64,000 bases of DNA, taken from positions 1,302,001 through 1,366,000 of the forward strand of contig NZ_CP048031.1 in NCBI RefSeq assembly GCF_010092445.1. Direction: 5' to 3'. A program made the translations under genes and the position numbers. How positions within the stretch are numbered: position 1 is the stretch's first letter; each line of letters begins with the position of its first letter. The notes under the pieces are model-generated. The model saw only the letters and a list, made by a program, of their open reading frames with translations. It was not told where the DNA came from and made no database searches. Of the stretch, positions 11,184 through 21,519 are shown one piece after another. The DNA comes from Shewanella sp. Arc9-LZ. Lineage in GTDB: Bacteria > Pseudomonadota > Gammaproteobacteria > Enterobacterales > Shewanellaceae.

Positions 11184-13781
11184 TTATTTTCGTAGCTCGG
11201 TGTTCGTGTGACTTAATCGCTTCAACTCATATAAATAATCTAACGCCTGTTTAGGTGTCAATTCGTCTGGATTAATTTGGGCTAACTTTTTCAGTGCTAG
11301 TGATGGCTCTGGAATTGGAGGTAATAAGTTCATACTCACTTGAGTTGGATTCTGTTGAGATAATGTCATATCTCGGTTTTCTAGTTGATGAAGCTTATGT
11401 TTTGCCGCTTTAATGACGGAGGCCGGCACACCCGCTAGGGCCGCAACTTGTAGACCATAACTTTTACTTGCCGCACCTTCTTGTACCGAATGCATAAAGG
11501 CAATTGTGTCGTCGTGTTCTATTGCATCTAAATGCACATTAATCACTGACGGTAACAGCTCGGGCAATTGAGTTAATTCAAAATAATGAGTAGCAAATAA
11601 TGTCAGGGCACTGACGTTTTTGGCTAGATATTCAGCAGCAGACCAAGCGAGTGCTAAACCATCATAGGTTGAGGTGCCGCGACCTATTTCGTCCATTAAC
11701 ACTAAACTGTTTGCAGTAGCATTATGTAAAATATTAGCTGTTTCGGTCATTTCAACCATGAAAGTTGACCGGCCTGATGCCAAATCATCTGATGCACCAA
11801 TACGGGTAAAAATCCGGTCGATTTCACCAATTTGAGCATGGTCTGCTGGAACGAAACAGCCGATATGTGCCATTAATGTAATCAATGCTACTTGGCGCAT
11901 ATAGGTTGATTTACCGCCCATATTTGGGCCTGTGACAATAAGCATTTGGCGCTGTGGCGTTAATGCAACTGGGTTAGCAATAAACGCTGCTTGGCTAACT
12001 CGCTCAACGACAGGATGGCGGCCCGCTTCAATATTAATGCCAATGTCGTGGGTCATTTGTGGGCATTGATAATTAAATAATTGTGCTCGTTCGGCAAAGT
12101 TACTTAATATATCTAACTCGGCAGCAGCCGTTGCAAACTGCTGTAATTCTTGTAGTTTAGGTAACAACAAGTCAAACAGTTGCTCCCACAGTTGTTTTTC
12201 AAGCGCGAGTGCTTTGCCCTGGCTAGACAGTACTTTCTCTTCGTATTCTTTCAATTCTGGGGTGATATATCGTTCGGTGCCTTTGAGTGTTTGACGACGC
12301 TGATAGCTCAGTGGCACTCTATCTGACTGTAAACGGCTAACTTCAATATAGTAACCATGAACTCGGTTATAGCCGACTTTTAAGGTGTTAATCCCCGTTT
12401 GTTGTTTCTCACGAGCTTCAAGTTCGACTAAATAATCACTGGCGCCTTCACTCAACTTACGCCATTCATCTAACTCATTATTATAGCCAGTACGGATAAC
12501 GCCACCATCACGAATTAACATGGGAGGGTTGTCTACAATAGCGCGTTCTAATAAATCATGTTGTTCAGGGAATTCACCCAGTAATTGCACTAACGTATTT
12601 AATCGAGGTTGTTGGCATGTTGCTAATGTTTGTTGGATTTCAGGCAGAAGCGTTAGTGCTTGCTTTAAACGTGAAAAGTCACGTGGTCTGGCACTGCGTA
12701 GTGCTAAACGAGCCATAATACGTTCGATATCACCTAAGCTTTTTAGTTGCTCATGTAAGGTTTGATATAAGTCTTGTTCAATGAGTTCACTGACTGCGCT
12801 ATGGCGATATTGAATAGTTTGACGATTGCGTAATGGTTCATGGATCCAGCGTTGTAACATACGGCTACCCATAGGGGTTGCGGTATTATCTAACACCCAT
12901 GAGAGGGTATTTTCTCGCCCGCCAGATAAATTTTGAGTTAACTCTAAATTACGTCTAGTTGCGGCATCTAAAATAATAGATTCAGATTGATTAAAGCGCA
13001 CAATCGAGTTGATATGTGGTAACGCCATCTTTTGGGTATCTTTTACATACTGCATTAAACAACCTGCAGCTTGTAACGCCAATCGTGCATCAGTAATACC
13101 AAAACCGTGCAAATCTTTGGTACCAAATTGATTGAGCAGTAAATTAATACACGTGTCGTAATCAAACTCCCACTCTGGGCGACGACGGATGCCTTTCATG
13201 TTATTGATTAATAACATGTCAGCAAAATCTTCACTGTAAAGTAACTCTGCTGGATTAGTCCGCTGTAATTCGGCTTCTAAAGCTTCACGAGTGGGTAATT
13301 CTGCAACAACAAAACGACCAGACGAAATGTCTAAAGTCGCGTAACCAAAACCGCTTTTACCCTGATACAGTGCTGCCAATAAATTGTCTTGTTTTTCTTG
13401 CAGTAGAGCTTCGTCAGTTAAGGTGCCAGGGGTAACAATGCGCACCACTTGGCGCTCAACAGGGCCTTTTGATGTGGCTGGATCACCAATTTGCTCACAA
13501 ATGGCTACAGACTGACCAATGTTAACTAATTTTGCTAAATAGCCTTCGACAGCGTGATATGGAATGCCTGCCATGGGAATCGGGTCACCGCCGCTTTTTC
13601 CACGAGCCGTCAGTGAAATACCCAGCATTTCAGAAGCGCGTTTAGCATCATCGTAAAACAGCTCATAAAAATCACCCATTCGATAAAACAATAACATATC
13701 AGGATGGGCCGCTTTTAAGCCCAAATACTGGCGCATCATCGGGGTGTGTTTTTCTAAATCGCTGGTATCAATCACTGTCAT
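11184..13781 (-). CDS. mutS: DNA mismatch repair protein MutS
   Basis: MutS recognises base mismatches and starts methyl-directed repair with MutL. I chose the ATG at 13781 (865 residues) over an in-frame ATG at 13805, because the downstream start begins the family-like sequence. The N-terminal mismatch-binding Phe-x-Glu motif is visible in [12 protein letters not shown]. The C-terminal ATPase has Walker [14 protein letters not shown], followed by [12 protein letters not shown] (Walker B/signature) and [10 protein letters not shown]. The gene is convergent with rpoS, as in many gammaproteobacteria. Confidence 0.97.
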   Translation of the reverse strand: MTVIDTSDLEKHTPMMRQYLGLKAAHPDMLLFYRMGDFYELFYDDAKRASEMLGISLTARGKSGGDPIPMAGIPYHAVEGYLAKLVNIGQSVAICEQIGDPATSKGPVERQVVRIVTPGTLTDEALLQEKQDNLLAALYQGKSGFGYATLDISSGRFVVAELPTREALEAELQRTNPAELLYSEDFADMLLINNMKGIRRRPEWEFDYDTCINLLLNQFGTKDLHGFGITDARLALQAAGCLMQYVKDTQKMALPHINSIVRFNQSESIILDAATRRNLELTQNLSGGRENTLSWVLDNTATPMGSRMLQRWIHEPLRNRQTIQYRHSAVSELIEQDLYQTLHEQLKSLGDIERIMARLALRSARPRDFSRLKQALTLLPEIQQTLATCQQPRLNTLVQLLGEFPEQHDLLERAIVDNPPMLIRDGGVIRTGYNNELDEWRKLSEGASDYLVELEAREKQQTGINTLKVGYNRVHGYYIEVSRLQSDRVPLSYQRRQTLKGTERYITPELKEYEEKVLSSQGKALALEKQLWEQLFDLLLPKLQELQQFATAAAELDILSNFAERAQLFNYQCPQMTHDIGINIEAGRHPVVERVSQAAFIANPVALTPQRQMLIVTGPNMGGKSTYMRQVALITLMAHIGCFVPADHAQIGEIDRIFTRIGASDDLASGRSTFMVEMTETANILHNATANSLVLMDEIGRGTSTYDGLALAWSAAEYLAKNVSALTLFATHYFELTQLPELLPSVINVHLDAIEHDDTIAFMHSVQEGAASKSYGLQVAALAGVPASVIKAAKHKLHQLENRDMTLSQQNPTQVSMNLLPPIPEPSLALKKLAQINPDELTPKQALDYLYELKRLSHTNTELRK

Positions 13782-13949
13782 TATGAACACTTCACTATTA
13801 ATCAATCGTAGGACGTAAATCTTATGAGGCTAATCTTAACAATATTTGCCCCCAGCGTATAAATAGATTCAAACAAAAAATTTTATGAGGATAAAATATT
13901 GATGTAAATGATCAATTCTCAAAGGTTTAAAAAAAAATCAGCTCAGCAC

Positions 13950-13977
13950 TTGATACTGTATGACTATACAGTATACT
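13950..13977 (+). promoter_or_regulatory. recA promoter overlapped by a LexA (SOS) box
   Basis: TTGATA (13950-13955) and TATACT (13972-13977) are spaced by 16 bases. The 20-base palindrome TACTGTATGACTATACAGTA at 13954-13973 covers the spacer. It differs at only two positions from the E. coli consensus and has the essential CTGT-N8-ACAG. LexA bound here would block RNA polymerase, so recA should be SOS-induced. Confidence 0.93.
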
Positions 13978-14066
13978 GATGAACATATTGAAATGATTCA
14001 CGTCACTTCACCTAAGTCGAAATAGCATTTTACTAAACGTATTGAATGCCTTAAGAGGGTTTTATA

Positions 14067-15131
14067 ATGAAGGTTGATCCAAATAAAGAGAAAGCACTAG
14101 CCGCCGTTTTAAGCCAAATTGAAAAGCAATTTGGTAAAGGCTCAATTATGAAGTTGGGCGAAGATCGCACAATGGATGTTGAAACTATCTCTACCGGTTC
14201 GCTTTCATTGGATATCGCACTCGGTGCGGGCGGTTTGCCAATGGGACGTATCGTTGAAATTTACGGTCCAGAATCATCAGGTAAAACGACGTTAACTCTT
14301 GAAGTGATTGCCGCAGCGCAACGCGAAGGTAAAACTTGTGCGTTTATTGATGCTGAACATGCTCTTGACCCAATTTATGCGAAAAAGTTAGGCGTAGATA
14401 TTGATAACTTACTTTGTTCACAGCCAGATACTGGCGAACAAGCGCTAGAAATTTGTGATGCGTTAACTCGTTCTGGTGCTGTAGACGTTATTGTGGTCGA
14501 TTCTGTTGCAGCGTTAACGCCAAAAGCTGAAATTGAAGGTGAAATTGGTGATTCACATATGGGCCTTGCCGCTCGTATGATGAGCCAAGCTATGCGTAAG
14601 CTGGCTGGTAATCTTAAGCAATCAAATACTTTGCTTATTTTTATTAACCAAATTCGTATGAAAATTGGTGTGATGTTTGGTAGCCCAGAAACAACTACCG
14701 GTGGTAATGCACTAAAGTTCTACGCTTCAGTACGTTTAGATATTCGTCGTACCGGTGCCATTAAAGACGGCGACGAAGTTGTCGGTAATGAAACCCGCGT
14801 TAAAGTGGTTAAAAACAAAATTGCGGCTCCATTTAAGCAAGCTGAATTCCAAATCCTTTATGGACAAGGTATTAACCGTACTGGTGAGTTAGTCGATCTA
14901 GGTGTTGCGCACAAGTTAGTTGATAAAGCGGGTGCTTGGTATAGCTACAAAGGCGAGAAAATTGGTCAAGGCCGTGCTAATGCAGGTAAATTCTTGACTG
15001 AAAACCCCGTCATTGCCAGTGAAATTAATACCACTTTACGTGCGATGTTATTGAATGGTGGTGCTAATGCATCAGATTCTAAAACAGAAAGTGATGAGAA
15101 TATTGACCTTGAAACGGGTGAAGTATTCTAA
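14067..15131 (+). CDS. recA: Recombinase RecA
   Basis: RecA forms filaments on single-stranded DNA, drives strand exchange and stimulates LexA self-cleavage. The 354-residue protein has the Walker [11 protein letters not shown], the [13 protein letters not shown] stretch, the [17 protein letters not shown] loop, and the acidic C-terminal tail ending in [12 protein letters not shown]. The start is ATG 14067 with AGAGGG upstream. Its promoter carries a near-consensus LexA box. Unlike related bacteria, no recX follows. Confidence 0.98.
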   Translation: MKVDPNKEKALAAVLSQIEKQFGKGSIMKLGEDRTMDVETISTGSLSLDIALGAGGLPMGRIVEIYGPESSGKTTLTLEVIAAAQREGKTCAFIDAEHALDPIYAKKLGVDIDNLLCSQPDTGEQALEICDALTRSGAVDVIVVDSVAALTPKAEIEGEIGDSHMGLAARMMSQAMRKLAGNLKQSNTLLIFINQIRMKIGVMFGSPETTTGGNALKFYASVRLDIRRTGAIKDGDEVVGNETRVKVVKNKIAAPFKQAEFQILYGQGINRTGELVDLGVAHKLVDKAGAWYSYKGEKIGQGRANAGKFLTENPVIASEINTTLRAMLLNGGANASDSKTESDENIDLETGEVF

Positions 15132-15852
15132 GCTAGTCAGTCAGTTACATCTATCGCGGTAGCGCATCTTGCGCGCCGCGAATATTCCCCCGCTAAAAGC
15201 CCCTGTTGTTATACCCTAAAAACGATAACCCTAAAAACGATAACGCTAAAAATTATAACTCTAAAAACTGCAACGTTAAAAACGTTGATATGTGAAAAAT
15301 CTCAAGTACTCGATTATTGTCAATCTCAGGGTTATTGAGTCATATCCGCTACTCTGCGTTACTTTGAATAATCCCACATAGCTTTAATGCCCATACTTTT
15401 AATGATTTAGTTCTGAATTATTTAGCATTTTAAATCACACTATTTGCCAAAAAATCTATTAGTTCTGCAGTTACCTTCTTCAATTGGTTTAAAAGCTAAT
15501 GTGTTACTCCTAACCACGCTCTTTTTATCGTGATAGCGGAGGTTTATCTGGTTAAATTAGAGGGCATTGAGCTCACTTCAAATGTGGATAACAGACCGAA
15601 CACTCGACAACAAAGGTTTGTTATTAATCTGCAATCTCAAGCTGACCATTTGCTTACTCACAAGGCAGTCTTACCGCCAGCAACGAGCCAATTGCCTGTG
15701 AATTTAACGTCGTTAGTTGGGTAACGGGCTGTTCGGGAGGTGTTTATTACCTCGAGTTGAGCTTAGTTAACCTTAGTCGGTGAGATCGCTTATCAATAAC
15801 TATTATTATCGGTTTATGCTCAGAGGATAATCGAGCCACTCATCTCGCATGT
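15132..15852. other. Non-coding region where recX is expected
   Basis: About 800 bases separate recA from alaS. No frame resembles RecX, the recombination regulator found here in Vibrio, Pseudomonas and other Shewanella relatives. The only open frame of note (15530-15724, 64 residues) has no RecX-like features. The stretch contains a 15-bp tandem repeat (listed separately). Confidence 0.6.
15214..15288. repeat. Five tandem copies of a 15-bp repeat
   Basis: Units start at 15214, 15229, 15244, 15259 and 15274. The first two are identical (CCCTAAAAACGATAA) and the following three drift while keeping the CTAAAAA/TTAAAAA core. The array is in the non-coding stretch after recA. It is not in a coding frame that I can support. 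Confidence 0.9.
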
Positions 15853-15868
15853 TGACCTAAATTCAGTA

Positions 15869-15874
15869 TATAAT
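15869..15874 (+). promoter_or_regulatory. -10 element upstream of alaS
   Basis: A perfect TATAAT lies 67 bases before the alaS ATG. A TTGACC at 15852-15857 is too close (11 bases) to act as the -35 element, so the matching -35 is uncertain. Confidence 0.45.
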
Positions 15875-15940
15875 GCTTACATTTACAGGCTTGCATGCCA
15901 AGCTCGTTACTTTCGTATTTTCTATATTCAGGGCCATTTC

Positions 15941-18565
15941 ATGTTTCAGACTACAGCAGAGTTAAGAAGCGCTTTTTTAAAGTACTTTGAAGATAACGGA
16001 CATCAGGTTGTTGATAGCAGCTCGCTTGTTCCCACAAATGACCCAACACTGTTATTCACCAATGCGGGTATGAACCAGTTTAAAGATGTGTTTCTCGGCA
16101 TGGATAAACGCAATTACACCCGAGCGACAACTTCACAACGTTGTGTGCGCGCAGGTGGCAAACATAACGATTTAGATAACGTGGGTTATACCGCTCGTCA
16201 CCATACTTTTTTTGAAATGTTAGGCAACTTTAGTTTCGGCGATTATTTCAAAGAAGATGCAATTCGTTTTGCATGGACCTTCCTAACCGAAACACTCAAA
16301 CTGCCAAAAGAACGCTTATGTGTCACTATTTATGAAACCGATGATGAAGCATATGATCTTTGGACTCAAAAAATAGGCGTGCCAGCGGAAAATATGATCC
16401 GCATAGGTGATAACAAAGGCGGGGATTTTGCGTCAGATAACTTCTGGCAGATGGGTGACACTGGTCCTTGTGGTCCTTGTAGTGAAATTTTCTACGATCA
16501 TGGTGATCATATTTGGGGTGGCCGTCCTGGCACGCCTGAAGAAGACGGTGACCGCTTTATTGAAATTTGGAACATTGTATTTATGCAGTACAACCGTCAG
16601 GCCGACGGTGAAATGTTGCCATTGCCAAAACCTTCTGTTGATACTGGTATGGGTATTGAGCGTATTGCTGCGATTATGCAAGGCGTGCATTCAAACTACG
16701 AAATCGATATTTTTAAACAACTTATTGCCAAAACAGCTGAAATTATCGGTGTAACCGATTTAGAAAATAAATCTCTGCGTGTTATTGCTGACCATATTCG
16801 TTCATGTGCATTTTTAATTGCTGATGGTGTTATGCCATCAAATGAAGGTCGTGGTTATGTGTTGCGTCGTATTATTCGTCGTGCAGTTCGTCATGGTAAC
16901 AAGCTGGGTGCTAATGACGCATTCTTCTACAAACTTGTGCCAACGCTTATAAGCGTAATGGGCGATGCCGCCATTGGTTTAAAACAAACTCAAGCTATTG
17001 TTGAAAAAGCCTTAAAAGCGGAAGAAGAGCAGTTTGCTCGCACTCTTGAGCGCGGTTTAGTTATTTTAGACGGCGCGTTGAATAGCTTGCAAGGTGATAC
17101 TTTAGATGGTGACACCTTATTTAAACTGTATGACACCTATGGTTTTCCTGTCGATTTAACTGCAGATGTTTGTCGTGAACGTGATATTAACGTTGATGAA
17201 GCTGGCTTTGAGTCAGCAATGGCTGAACAAAGAAGCCGTGCACAAGCTGCAGGCAACTTTGGCGCTGATTATAATAGCCAATTAATTATCGATGCAGAAA
17301 CCTCATTTAGCGGTTATACCGAGTTAACTGGTCAGCCAAACGTGATTGCTTTATATGTTGACGGTAAAGCGGTTGATACCGTGATAGCGGGTCAGGATGC
17401 TGTCGTAGTATTAGACAACACACCATTTTATGCTGAATCTGGTGGGCAGGTTGGTGATAAAGGCCAGTTGACAGCTGAAGGCGTAGTATTTGCCGTTGCC
17501 GATACTCAAAAGTTTGGTCCAGCTACCGGTCACCAAGGTCAATTAGCTCAAGGTCAGTTAGTCATAGGCCAGCAGTTAACCGCAAAAGTGGATAAAAACT
17601 TACGTCATCGTACGCAATTAAATCATTCTGTTACTCACTTATTGCATGCTGCATTACGTCAAGTGTTAGGCTCACATGTGTCTCAAAAAGGTTCACTTGT
17701 TAATCCTGAACGTTTACGTTTTGACTTTGCTCATTTTGAAGCGGTTAAGCCATCAGAATTGAAGGCTGTCGAAGATTTAGTTAATACCCAAATTCGTCGT
17801 AACCATGAACTTTGTACCACTGAAATGGGCATTGATGAAGCCAAAGAAAAAGGTGCAATGGCACTATTTGGTGAGAAATACGATGACCAAGTACGTGTTG
17901 TCACTATGGGTGATTTCTCTATCGAACTGTGTGGTGGTACTCACGTTGGCCGCACTGGAGATATCGGTTTATTTAAAATCACTTCTGAGAATGGTATTGC
18001 TGCCGGTGTGCGTCGTATTGAAGCTGTAACAGGTATTGCTGCAATGGCTTATATTGCTGATCAACAAGCCATGTTAGATGAGGCTGCACAACTACTAAAA
18101 TCAGATAGTGCTTCGGTAGTCGCTAAGTTAAAAGCTCAGCTAGATAAAGTGAAGCAATTAGAAAAAGATTTATCTCAATTAAAAGATAAGTTAGCTGCTG
18201 CGGCCAGTGCTGATATGGCCGGTGATGCAGTAGAAATCAATGGCGTTAAACTTTTAGTTAAACAACTTGATGGTATTGACCCAGGTTCACTTCGTGGTTT
18301 ACAGGATGAGCTGAAGCAAAAGCTAAAGTCTGCGATTATTGTGCTAGGTACTGCTAAAGACGGTAAAGTTAATTTAATTGCTGGAGTCAGCAACGATTTA
18401 ACCAAGAAGGTCAAAGCGGGTGAGTTAGTCGCAATGGTTGCACAGCATGTTGGCGGTAAGGGCGGTGGTCGTCCTGATATGGCACAAGCTGGCGGTACTC
18501 AACCTGAGAATCTAGCCGCAGCATTAGCCCTTGTAGAGCCCTGGGTAAACGAACGTTTAAGTTAA
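15941..18565 (+). CDS. alaS: Alanine--tRNA ligase
   Basis: AlaS charges tRNA-Ala and edits mis-activated serine and glycine. The 874-residue protein has the class II aminoacylation core at the N-terminus ([29 protein letters not shown]), the editing domain zinc motif [11 protein letters not shown] with CGGTHV further on, and a C-terminal coiled coil ([16 protein letters not shown]) followed by the glycine-rich [15 protein letters not shown] tail. Length and domain order are standard. The next gene is csrA; the aspartokinase gene often found between them is missing. Confidence 0.98.
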   Translation: MFQTTAELRSAFLKYFEDNGHQVVDSSSLVPTNDPTLLFTNAGMNQFKDVFLGMDKRNYTRATTSQRCVRAGGKHNDLDNVGYTARHHTFFEMLGNFSFGDYFKEDAIRFAWTFLTETLKLPKERLCVTIYETDDEAYDLWTQKIGVPAENMIRIGDNKGGDFASDNFWQMGDTGPCGPCSEIFYDHGDHIWGGRPGTPEEDGDRFIEIWNIVFMQYNRQADGEMLPLPKPSVDTGMGIERIAAIMQGVHSNYEIDIFKQLIAKTAEIIGVTDLENKSLRVIADHIRSCAFLIADGVMPSNEGRGYVLRRIIRRAVRHGNKLGANDAFFYKLVPTLISVMGDAAIGLKQTQAIVEKALKAEEEQFARTLERGLVILDGALNSLQGDTLDGDTLFKLYDTYGFPVDLTADVCRERDINVDEAGFESAMAEQRSRAQAAGNFGADYNSQLIIDAETSFSGYTELTGQPNVIALYVDGKAVDTVIAGQDAVVVLDNTPFYAESGGQVGDKGQLTAEGVVFAVADTQKFGPATGHQGQLAQGQLVIGQQLTAKVDKNLRHRTQLNHSVTHLLHAALRQVLGSHVSQKGSLVNPERLRFDFAHFEAVKPSELKAVEDLVNTQIRRNHELCTTEMGIDEAKEKGAMALFGEKYDDQVRVVTMGDFSIELCGGTHVGRTGDIGLFKITSENGIAAGVRRIEAVTGIAAMAYIADQQAMLDEAAQLLKSDSASVVAKLKAQLDKVKQLEKDLSQLKDKLAAAASADMAGDAVEINGVKLLVKQLDGIDPGSLRGLQDELKQKLKSAIIVLGTAKDGKVNLIAGVSNDLTKKVKAGELVAMVAQHVGGKGGGRPDMAQAGGTQPENLAAALALVEPWVNERLS

Positions 18566-18963
18566 TAAAATCTGTAGATTAGCGTTTTTTTGGCAATTGA
18601 GTCATAAAGTCTAAGATATGCGACTTTATGACTTGAGTGCTATGAATAGATTTGGCATAGTGAACTAACTTGCTAACAGTAAAAGCGTTTAAAAGGGTTG
18701 CTAGCGTTGGGCAATGCTTATTATTGTACTTATATGTAGTACTCTAATGTTGTATTGGTTTTCAATTCCTATCGTTTTTGTTATTGGTTTGCCGTATTGG
18801 ATTGTTTAGTAACGGAGTCTTATATCGTGAATATGAATAATTTACGGTTGATCTCGTTTTTAAAAGACGACTAATCGTCAAGTTTTATGATTTCCTAAGA
18901 GAATTTGCTTTATAAACTGATGTATTCACCAATTGATACTATGATTTTATGTAAAGCAGACCT
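18566..18963. other. Non-coding region between alaS and csrA
   Basis: No coding frame is supported in these roughly 400 bases. A hairpin with 12-bp perfect arms (18600-18611 and 18622-18633) lies 35 bases after the alaS stop. It has no T tract, so it may be a weak terminator or an RNA-stabilising structure. In Vibrio an aspartokinase gene lies at this position; nothing similar remains here. Confidence 0.55.
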
Positions 18964-18969
18964 TATAAT
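18964..18969 (+). promoter_or_regulatory. -10 element of a csrA promoter
   Basis: A perfect TATAAT lies 57 bases upstream of the csrA ATG. No good -35 element is found at 16-18 bases. csrA genes often have several promoters, and this is the most visible one. Confidence 0.45.
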
Positions 18970-19025
18970 GAGCGCATATTACGGACAAAGCGTGTTATGC
19001 AGATTGAACTTAAAGGAGCAATCGA

Positions 19026-19223
19026 ATGCTAATTTTGACTCGTCGAGTAGGCGAAACATTAATGATTGGTGATGAAGTCACCGTTACTGTGTTAGGTGTT
19101 AAAGGTAATCAGGTACGTATTGGTGTTAACGCACCTAAAGAAGTATCTGTTCACCGTGAAGAGATCTACCAACGTATTCAGTCTGAGAAGTCAGGTACCC
19201 CTTCTGAAGGTGGTAATTACTAA
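19026..19223 (+). CDS. csrA: Carbon storage regulator CsrA
   Basis: CsrA is a dimeric RNA-binding protein that represses or activates translation by binding GGA motifs in leaders. It affects carbon flux, motility and biofilm. The 65-residue protein starts [16 protein letters not shown], includes the [22 protein letters not shown] core, and has the usual length. The leader AAAGGAGC ahead of the ATG contains a GGA in the ribosome binding site, compatible with the known autoregulation of csrA. Confidence 0.97.
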   Translation: MLILTRRVGETLMIGDEVTVTVLGVKGNQVRIGVNAPKEVSVHREEIYQRIQSEKSGTPSEGGNY

Positions 19224-19250
19224 TTTCGACAGATGATGTCGATATCATTA

Positions 19251-19275
19251 AAGCCAGCATTTGCTGGCTTTTTTG
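19251..19275 (+). terminator. Terminator after csrA
   Basis: Arms AAGCCAGC and GCTGGCTT with a 4-base loop are followed by a T run. Confidence 0.9.
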
Positions 19276-20224
19276 TTTTTGTATTGCAGTGGCATTACCG
19301 CTTTAGTTTAATCAGCCCTTATTCGTTAACCTCTGCTCGGAATTTTCACTGTCATCAAACGGTCATTTGTTTATGCGATTGCTTCAATTAAAAGACCCGC
19401 TAGTTACGTGTCATTTCGCTGGGTTAACCCAAATACAGAGCTAAATTTAGAACCAAATTCAAATAATAACGAGTCAATTTAAATATGAGTGACCAGTAAA
19501 CATTCTACGCTTATCAATTTACCCATCTGTTATTCTGCGTTGAGGTTACATTAGCTCTAGCGTAGAGTACCTCACAGCTCCAATTTAAGGTTGTTGGTGT
19601 AAGCAGGACAATTTCCCCTTAAGTTGATACAAGACTGAAGTGGAATGAATGAGGCTCTCACAAAGCACTTTTTAACACACTGATTCAGTTTGTTAAACGC
19701 ATCCATAAATGAGTCGTCATTTATTTACCATCTGACTAACGTATTTATTTTACTCGTGTTGAATTATCACTGGATGCTATTTGTAGCTAACAATTGGTAT
19801 CAAACCATTTTTTTTAACGAGTCATTATTTAAATGTGCTTAATTCATCTTGATTATAGCGTTGTAATGGGAATCGTTGATCAATACAAATCCCATCGTAA
19901 TCTCGTGCAAGCTATAGCAAATTAACCTTCCTAAATGGCATTATGCGGCTATTGTCGATATTGGTTAATATGATGTTGAATTGTAATAGTGAGTATAAAT
20001 CACCCAATGACTAGGCTAGGTTGTTTAAATCAACGATGTGTTTAATTATATCTTTGGTTAAAAACCTTAAAATGCTTGTCGGACGAACAGAGGTTTAATG
20101 AGATTATGTCTGTAAATTAAAAAGAATATTCATCAAAAAACGACTGTTTTCATCAGGATTTGAGTCTATTATCTCCAATGTGCTTAAAAACACTCCAAAT
20201 GAAGTTAGGTTTCCTAAAAAGGGT
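19276..20224. other. One-kilobase AT-rich region without a gene
   Basis: No coding frame of believable composition is present between csrA and the tRNA operon. I saw no tRNA, no known riboswitch motif and no insertion sequence ends. It could hold small RNAs or be decayed DNA; the sequence alone does not say which. Confidence 0.5.
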
Positions 20225-20252
20225 TTGACTTATTTTCATCAAACAGTAATAT
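20225..20252 (+). promoter_or_regulatory. Promoter of the Ser/Arg tRNA operon
   Basis: TTGACT (20225-20230) and TAATAT (20247-20252) are separated by 16 bases and followed by the GC-rich GTGCGCC. A GC-rich discriminator is typical of stable RNA promoters under stringent control. The first tRNA begins 14 bases later. Confidence 0.75.
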
Positions 20253-20266
20253 GTGCGCCAAGAAAC

Positions 20267-20358
20267 GGAGAGGTGGCCGAGTGGCCGAAGGCGCTCCCCT
20301 GCTAAGGGAGTATGGGCTTTAAATCCCATCGAGGGTTCGAATCCCTCCTTCTCCGCCA
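20267..20358 (+). tRNA. tRNA-Ser (anticodon GCT)
   Basis: The 92-base gene has a 7-bp acceptor stem (GGAGAGG with CTTCTCC), a five-base anticodon stem CTCCC/GGGAG enclosing CTGCTAA, a long variable arm typical of serine tRNAs, the GTTCGAA T-loop and an encoded CCA. Identical in sequence to the copy at 20676. It reads AGC/AGU codons. Confidence 0.97.
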
Positions 20359-20380
20359 TTTCTTACAATAGATATACGAT

Positions 20381-20457
20381 GCGGATGTAGCTCAGCTGGA
20401 TAGAGTACCTGGCTACGAACCAGGCGGTCGGAGGTTCGACTCCTCCCATCCGCACCA
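20381..20457 (+). tRNA. tRNA-Arg (anticodon ACG)
   Basis: The 77-base gene has an anticodon stem CCTGG/CCAGG with loop CTACGAA and an encoded CCA. ACG is expected to be deaminated to ICG by TadA. The acceptor stem is GCGGATG with CATCCGC, which differs from the other three Arg copies by paired changes that keep the stem intact. Confidence 0.97.
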
Positions 20458-20484
20458 TTATTTATTAAAGTGTTAAACATGAAT

Positions 20485-20561
20485 GCGCGTGTAGCTCAGC
20501 TGGATAGAGTACCTGGCTACGAACCAGGCGGTCGGAGGTTCGAATCCTCCCACGCGCACCA
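20485..20561 (+). tRNA. tRNA-Arg (anticodon ACG)
   Basis: Second Arg copy. The acceptor stem is GCGCGTG with CACGCGC, the anticodon loop is the same as in copy 1, and the T-loop reads TTCGAAT where the other copies have TTCGACT. CCA is encoded. Confidence 0.97.
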
Positions 20562-20590
20562 TTTCATGTTTCACTAAAAACCCAATTTAT

Positions 20591-20667
20591 GCGCGTGTAG
20601 CTCAGCTGGATAGAGTACCTGGCTACGAACCAGGCGGTCGGAGGTTCGACTCCTCCCACGCGCACCA
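20591..20667 (+). tRNA. tRNA-Arg (anticodon ACG)
   Basis: Third Arg copy. The acceptor stem is GCGCGTG with CACGCGC, the T-loop is TTCGACT and CCA is encoded. It differs from the second copy only in the T-loop as far as I can see. Confidence 0.97.
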
Positions 20668-20675
20668 TATATTGC

Positions 20676-20767
20676 GGAGAGGTGGCCGAGTGGCCGAAGG
20701 CGCTCCCCTGCTAAGGGAGTATGGGCTTTAAATCCCATCGAGGGTTCGAATCCCTCCTTCTCCGCCA
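20676..20767 (+). tRNA. tRNA-Ser (anticodon GCT)
   Basis: Second Ser copy, base-for-base identical to the copy at 20267. It starts 8 bases after the third Arg gene, so both are processed from one transcript. Confidence 0.97.
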
Positions 20768-20840
20768 TTCATTAAATAACGTCACGCACATGAAGTGCAG
20801 ACGATAGCATTATTTATGAATGGCTTGTTTTACCGATTTT

Positions 20841-20917
20841 GCGCGTGTAGCTCAGCTGGATAGAGTACCTGGCTACGAACCAGGCGGTCGGAGGTTCGAC
20901 TCCTCCCACGCGCACCA
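20841..20917 (+). tRNA. tRNA-Arg (anticodon ACG)
   Basis: Fourth Arg copy. The acceptor stem is GCGCGTG with CACGCGC and CCA is encoded. It is the last gene of the operon and is followed at once by a terminator. Confidence 0.97.
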
Positions 20918-20921
20918 TAAT

Positions 20922-20957
20922 AAAAAGGCCCTGCATCAATGCAGGGCTTTTTTTTTG
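20922..20957 (+). terminator. Terminator of the tRNA operon
   Basis: Arms GCCCTGCA and TGCAGGGC are followed by nine T residues, starting 11 bases after the last tRNA. Confidence 0.93.
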
Positions 20958-21519
20958 CTTAATTTTCATTGTCTTTCTCATCTTACTGCAACCGCTTTAT
21001 CTCATAAAAATTTGATTTTCACATCTTTATTCACTTATTACTCATGTCATGTTTAATCATCTATTTCATCAATTTGTTAAACCAATAAAGTGTGAGTGAT
21101 TTTTATCATTGAATTATGAATTTGTTAATTTTAAAGTGAATATAGTGATTTTATTGATGATTCATCAGGTTATTATCATTTTTTTTATATTTTATTGATT
21201 TTTTTTAATTGGCTCTCTCTATTTTGGTAAGACCAATTTACAAAAAGATAGCATTGTTGGTGTAAATTGTTTATATTTTGTGACAGGATTTTAGGTTTAC
21301 AAACTCAGTTTGCGGTTTTTACCATGAAATACAACTTCATTGAATAAGTGTTGAGTTTGAATATTTATGCTTCTTGAGTAGTCAAGTTATGTCTGTAGTC
21401 GTTAAGGATGTTGTTGTCTTGGTGCACGTTTTGTGACATTGCACCGTGATAGCACATTGAGGGACGGTACAGAATAGTCAACGTATTGGTTTGATGTTTA
21501 ACAGATAAAGTGAGGACAC
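20958..21519. other. AT-rich upstream region of oadGAB
   Basis: About 560 bases without a gene, strongly AT-rich, with several T tracts. It contains the PdhR-like operator listed separately and presumably the oad promoter, which I could not locate exactly. Confidence 0.55.
21222..21238 (+). promoter_or_regulatory. PdhR-like operator upstream of oadGAB
   Basis: TTTTGGTAAGACCAATT contains the palindrome TTGGT-AAG-ACCAA (21224-21236). It matches the E. coli PdhR operator AATTGGTAAGACCAATT at 15 of 17 positions as I remember that site. PdhR is a GntR-family repressor released by pyruvate. Pyruvate is the product of oxaloacetate decarboxylation, so control of oad by this regulator would make sense. 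The site is 282 bases before oadG. Confidence 0.65.

Noticed and set aside
11072..11254. Open frame of 60 codons between rpoS and mutS
   Set aside because: It overlaps the mutS terminator and the mutS 3' end; no ribosome binding site.
15530..15724. 64-residue open frame as a possible recX remnant
   Set aside because: The translation has no RecX-like helices or motifs, and codon use is not convincing. Treated as chance frame.
20153..20768. Two minus-strand open frames starting MAEKEGFEPSMGF
   Set aside because: They are antisense readings of the Ser tRNA genes. This is a well-known false protein in databases.
20820..21056. Open frame over the fourth Arg tRNA
   Set aside because: It runs through the tRNA gene and its terminator; not a protein gene.
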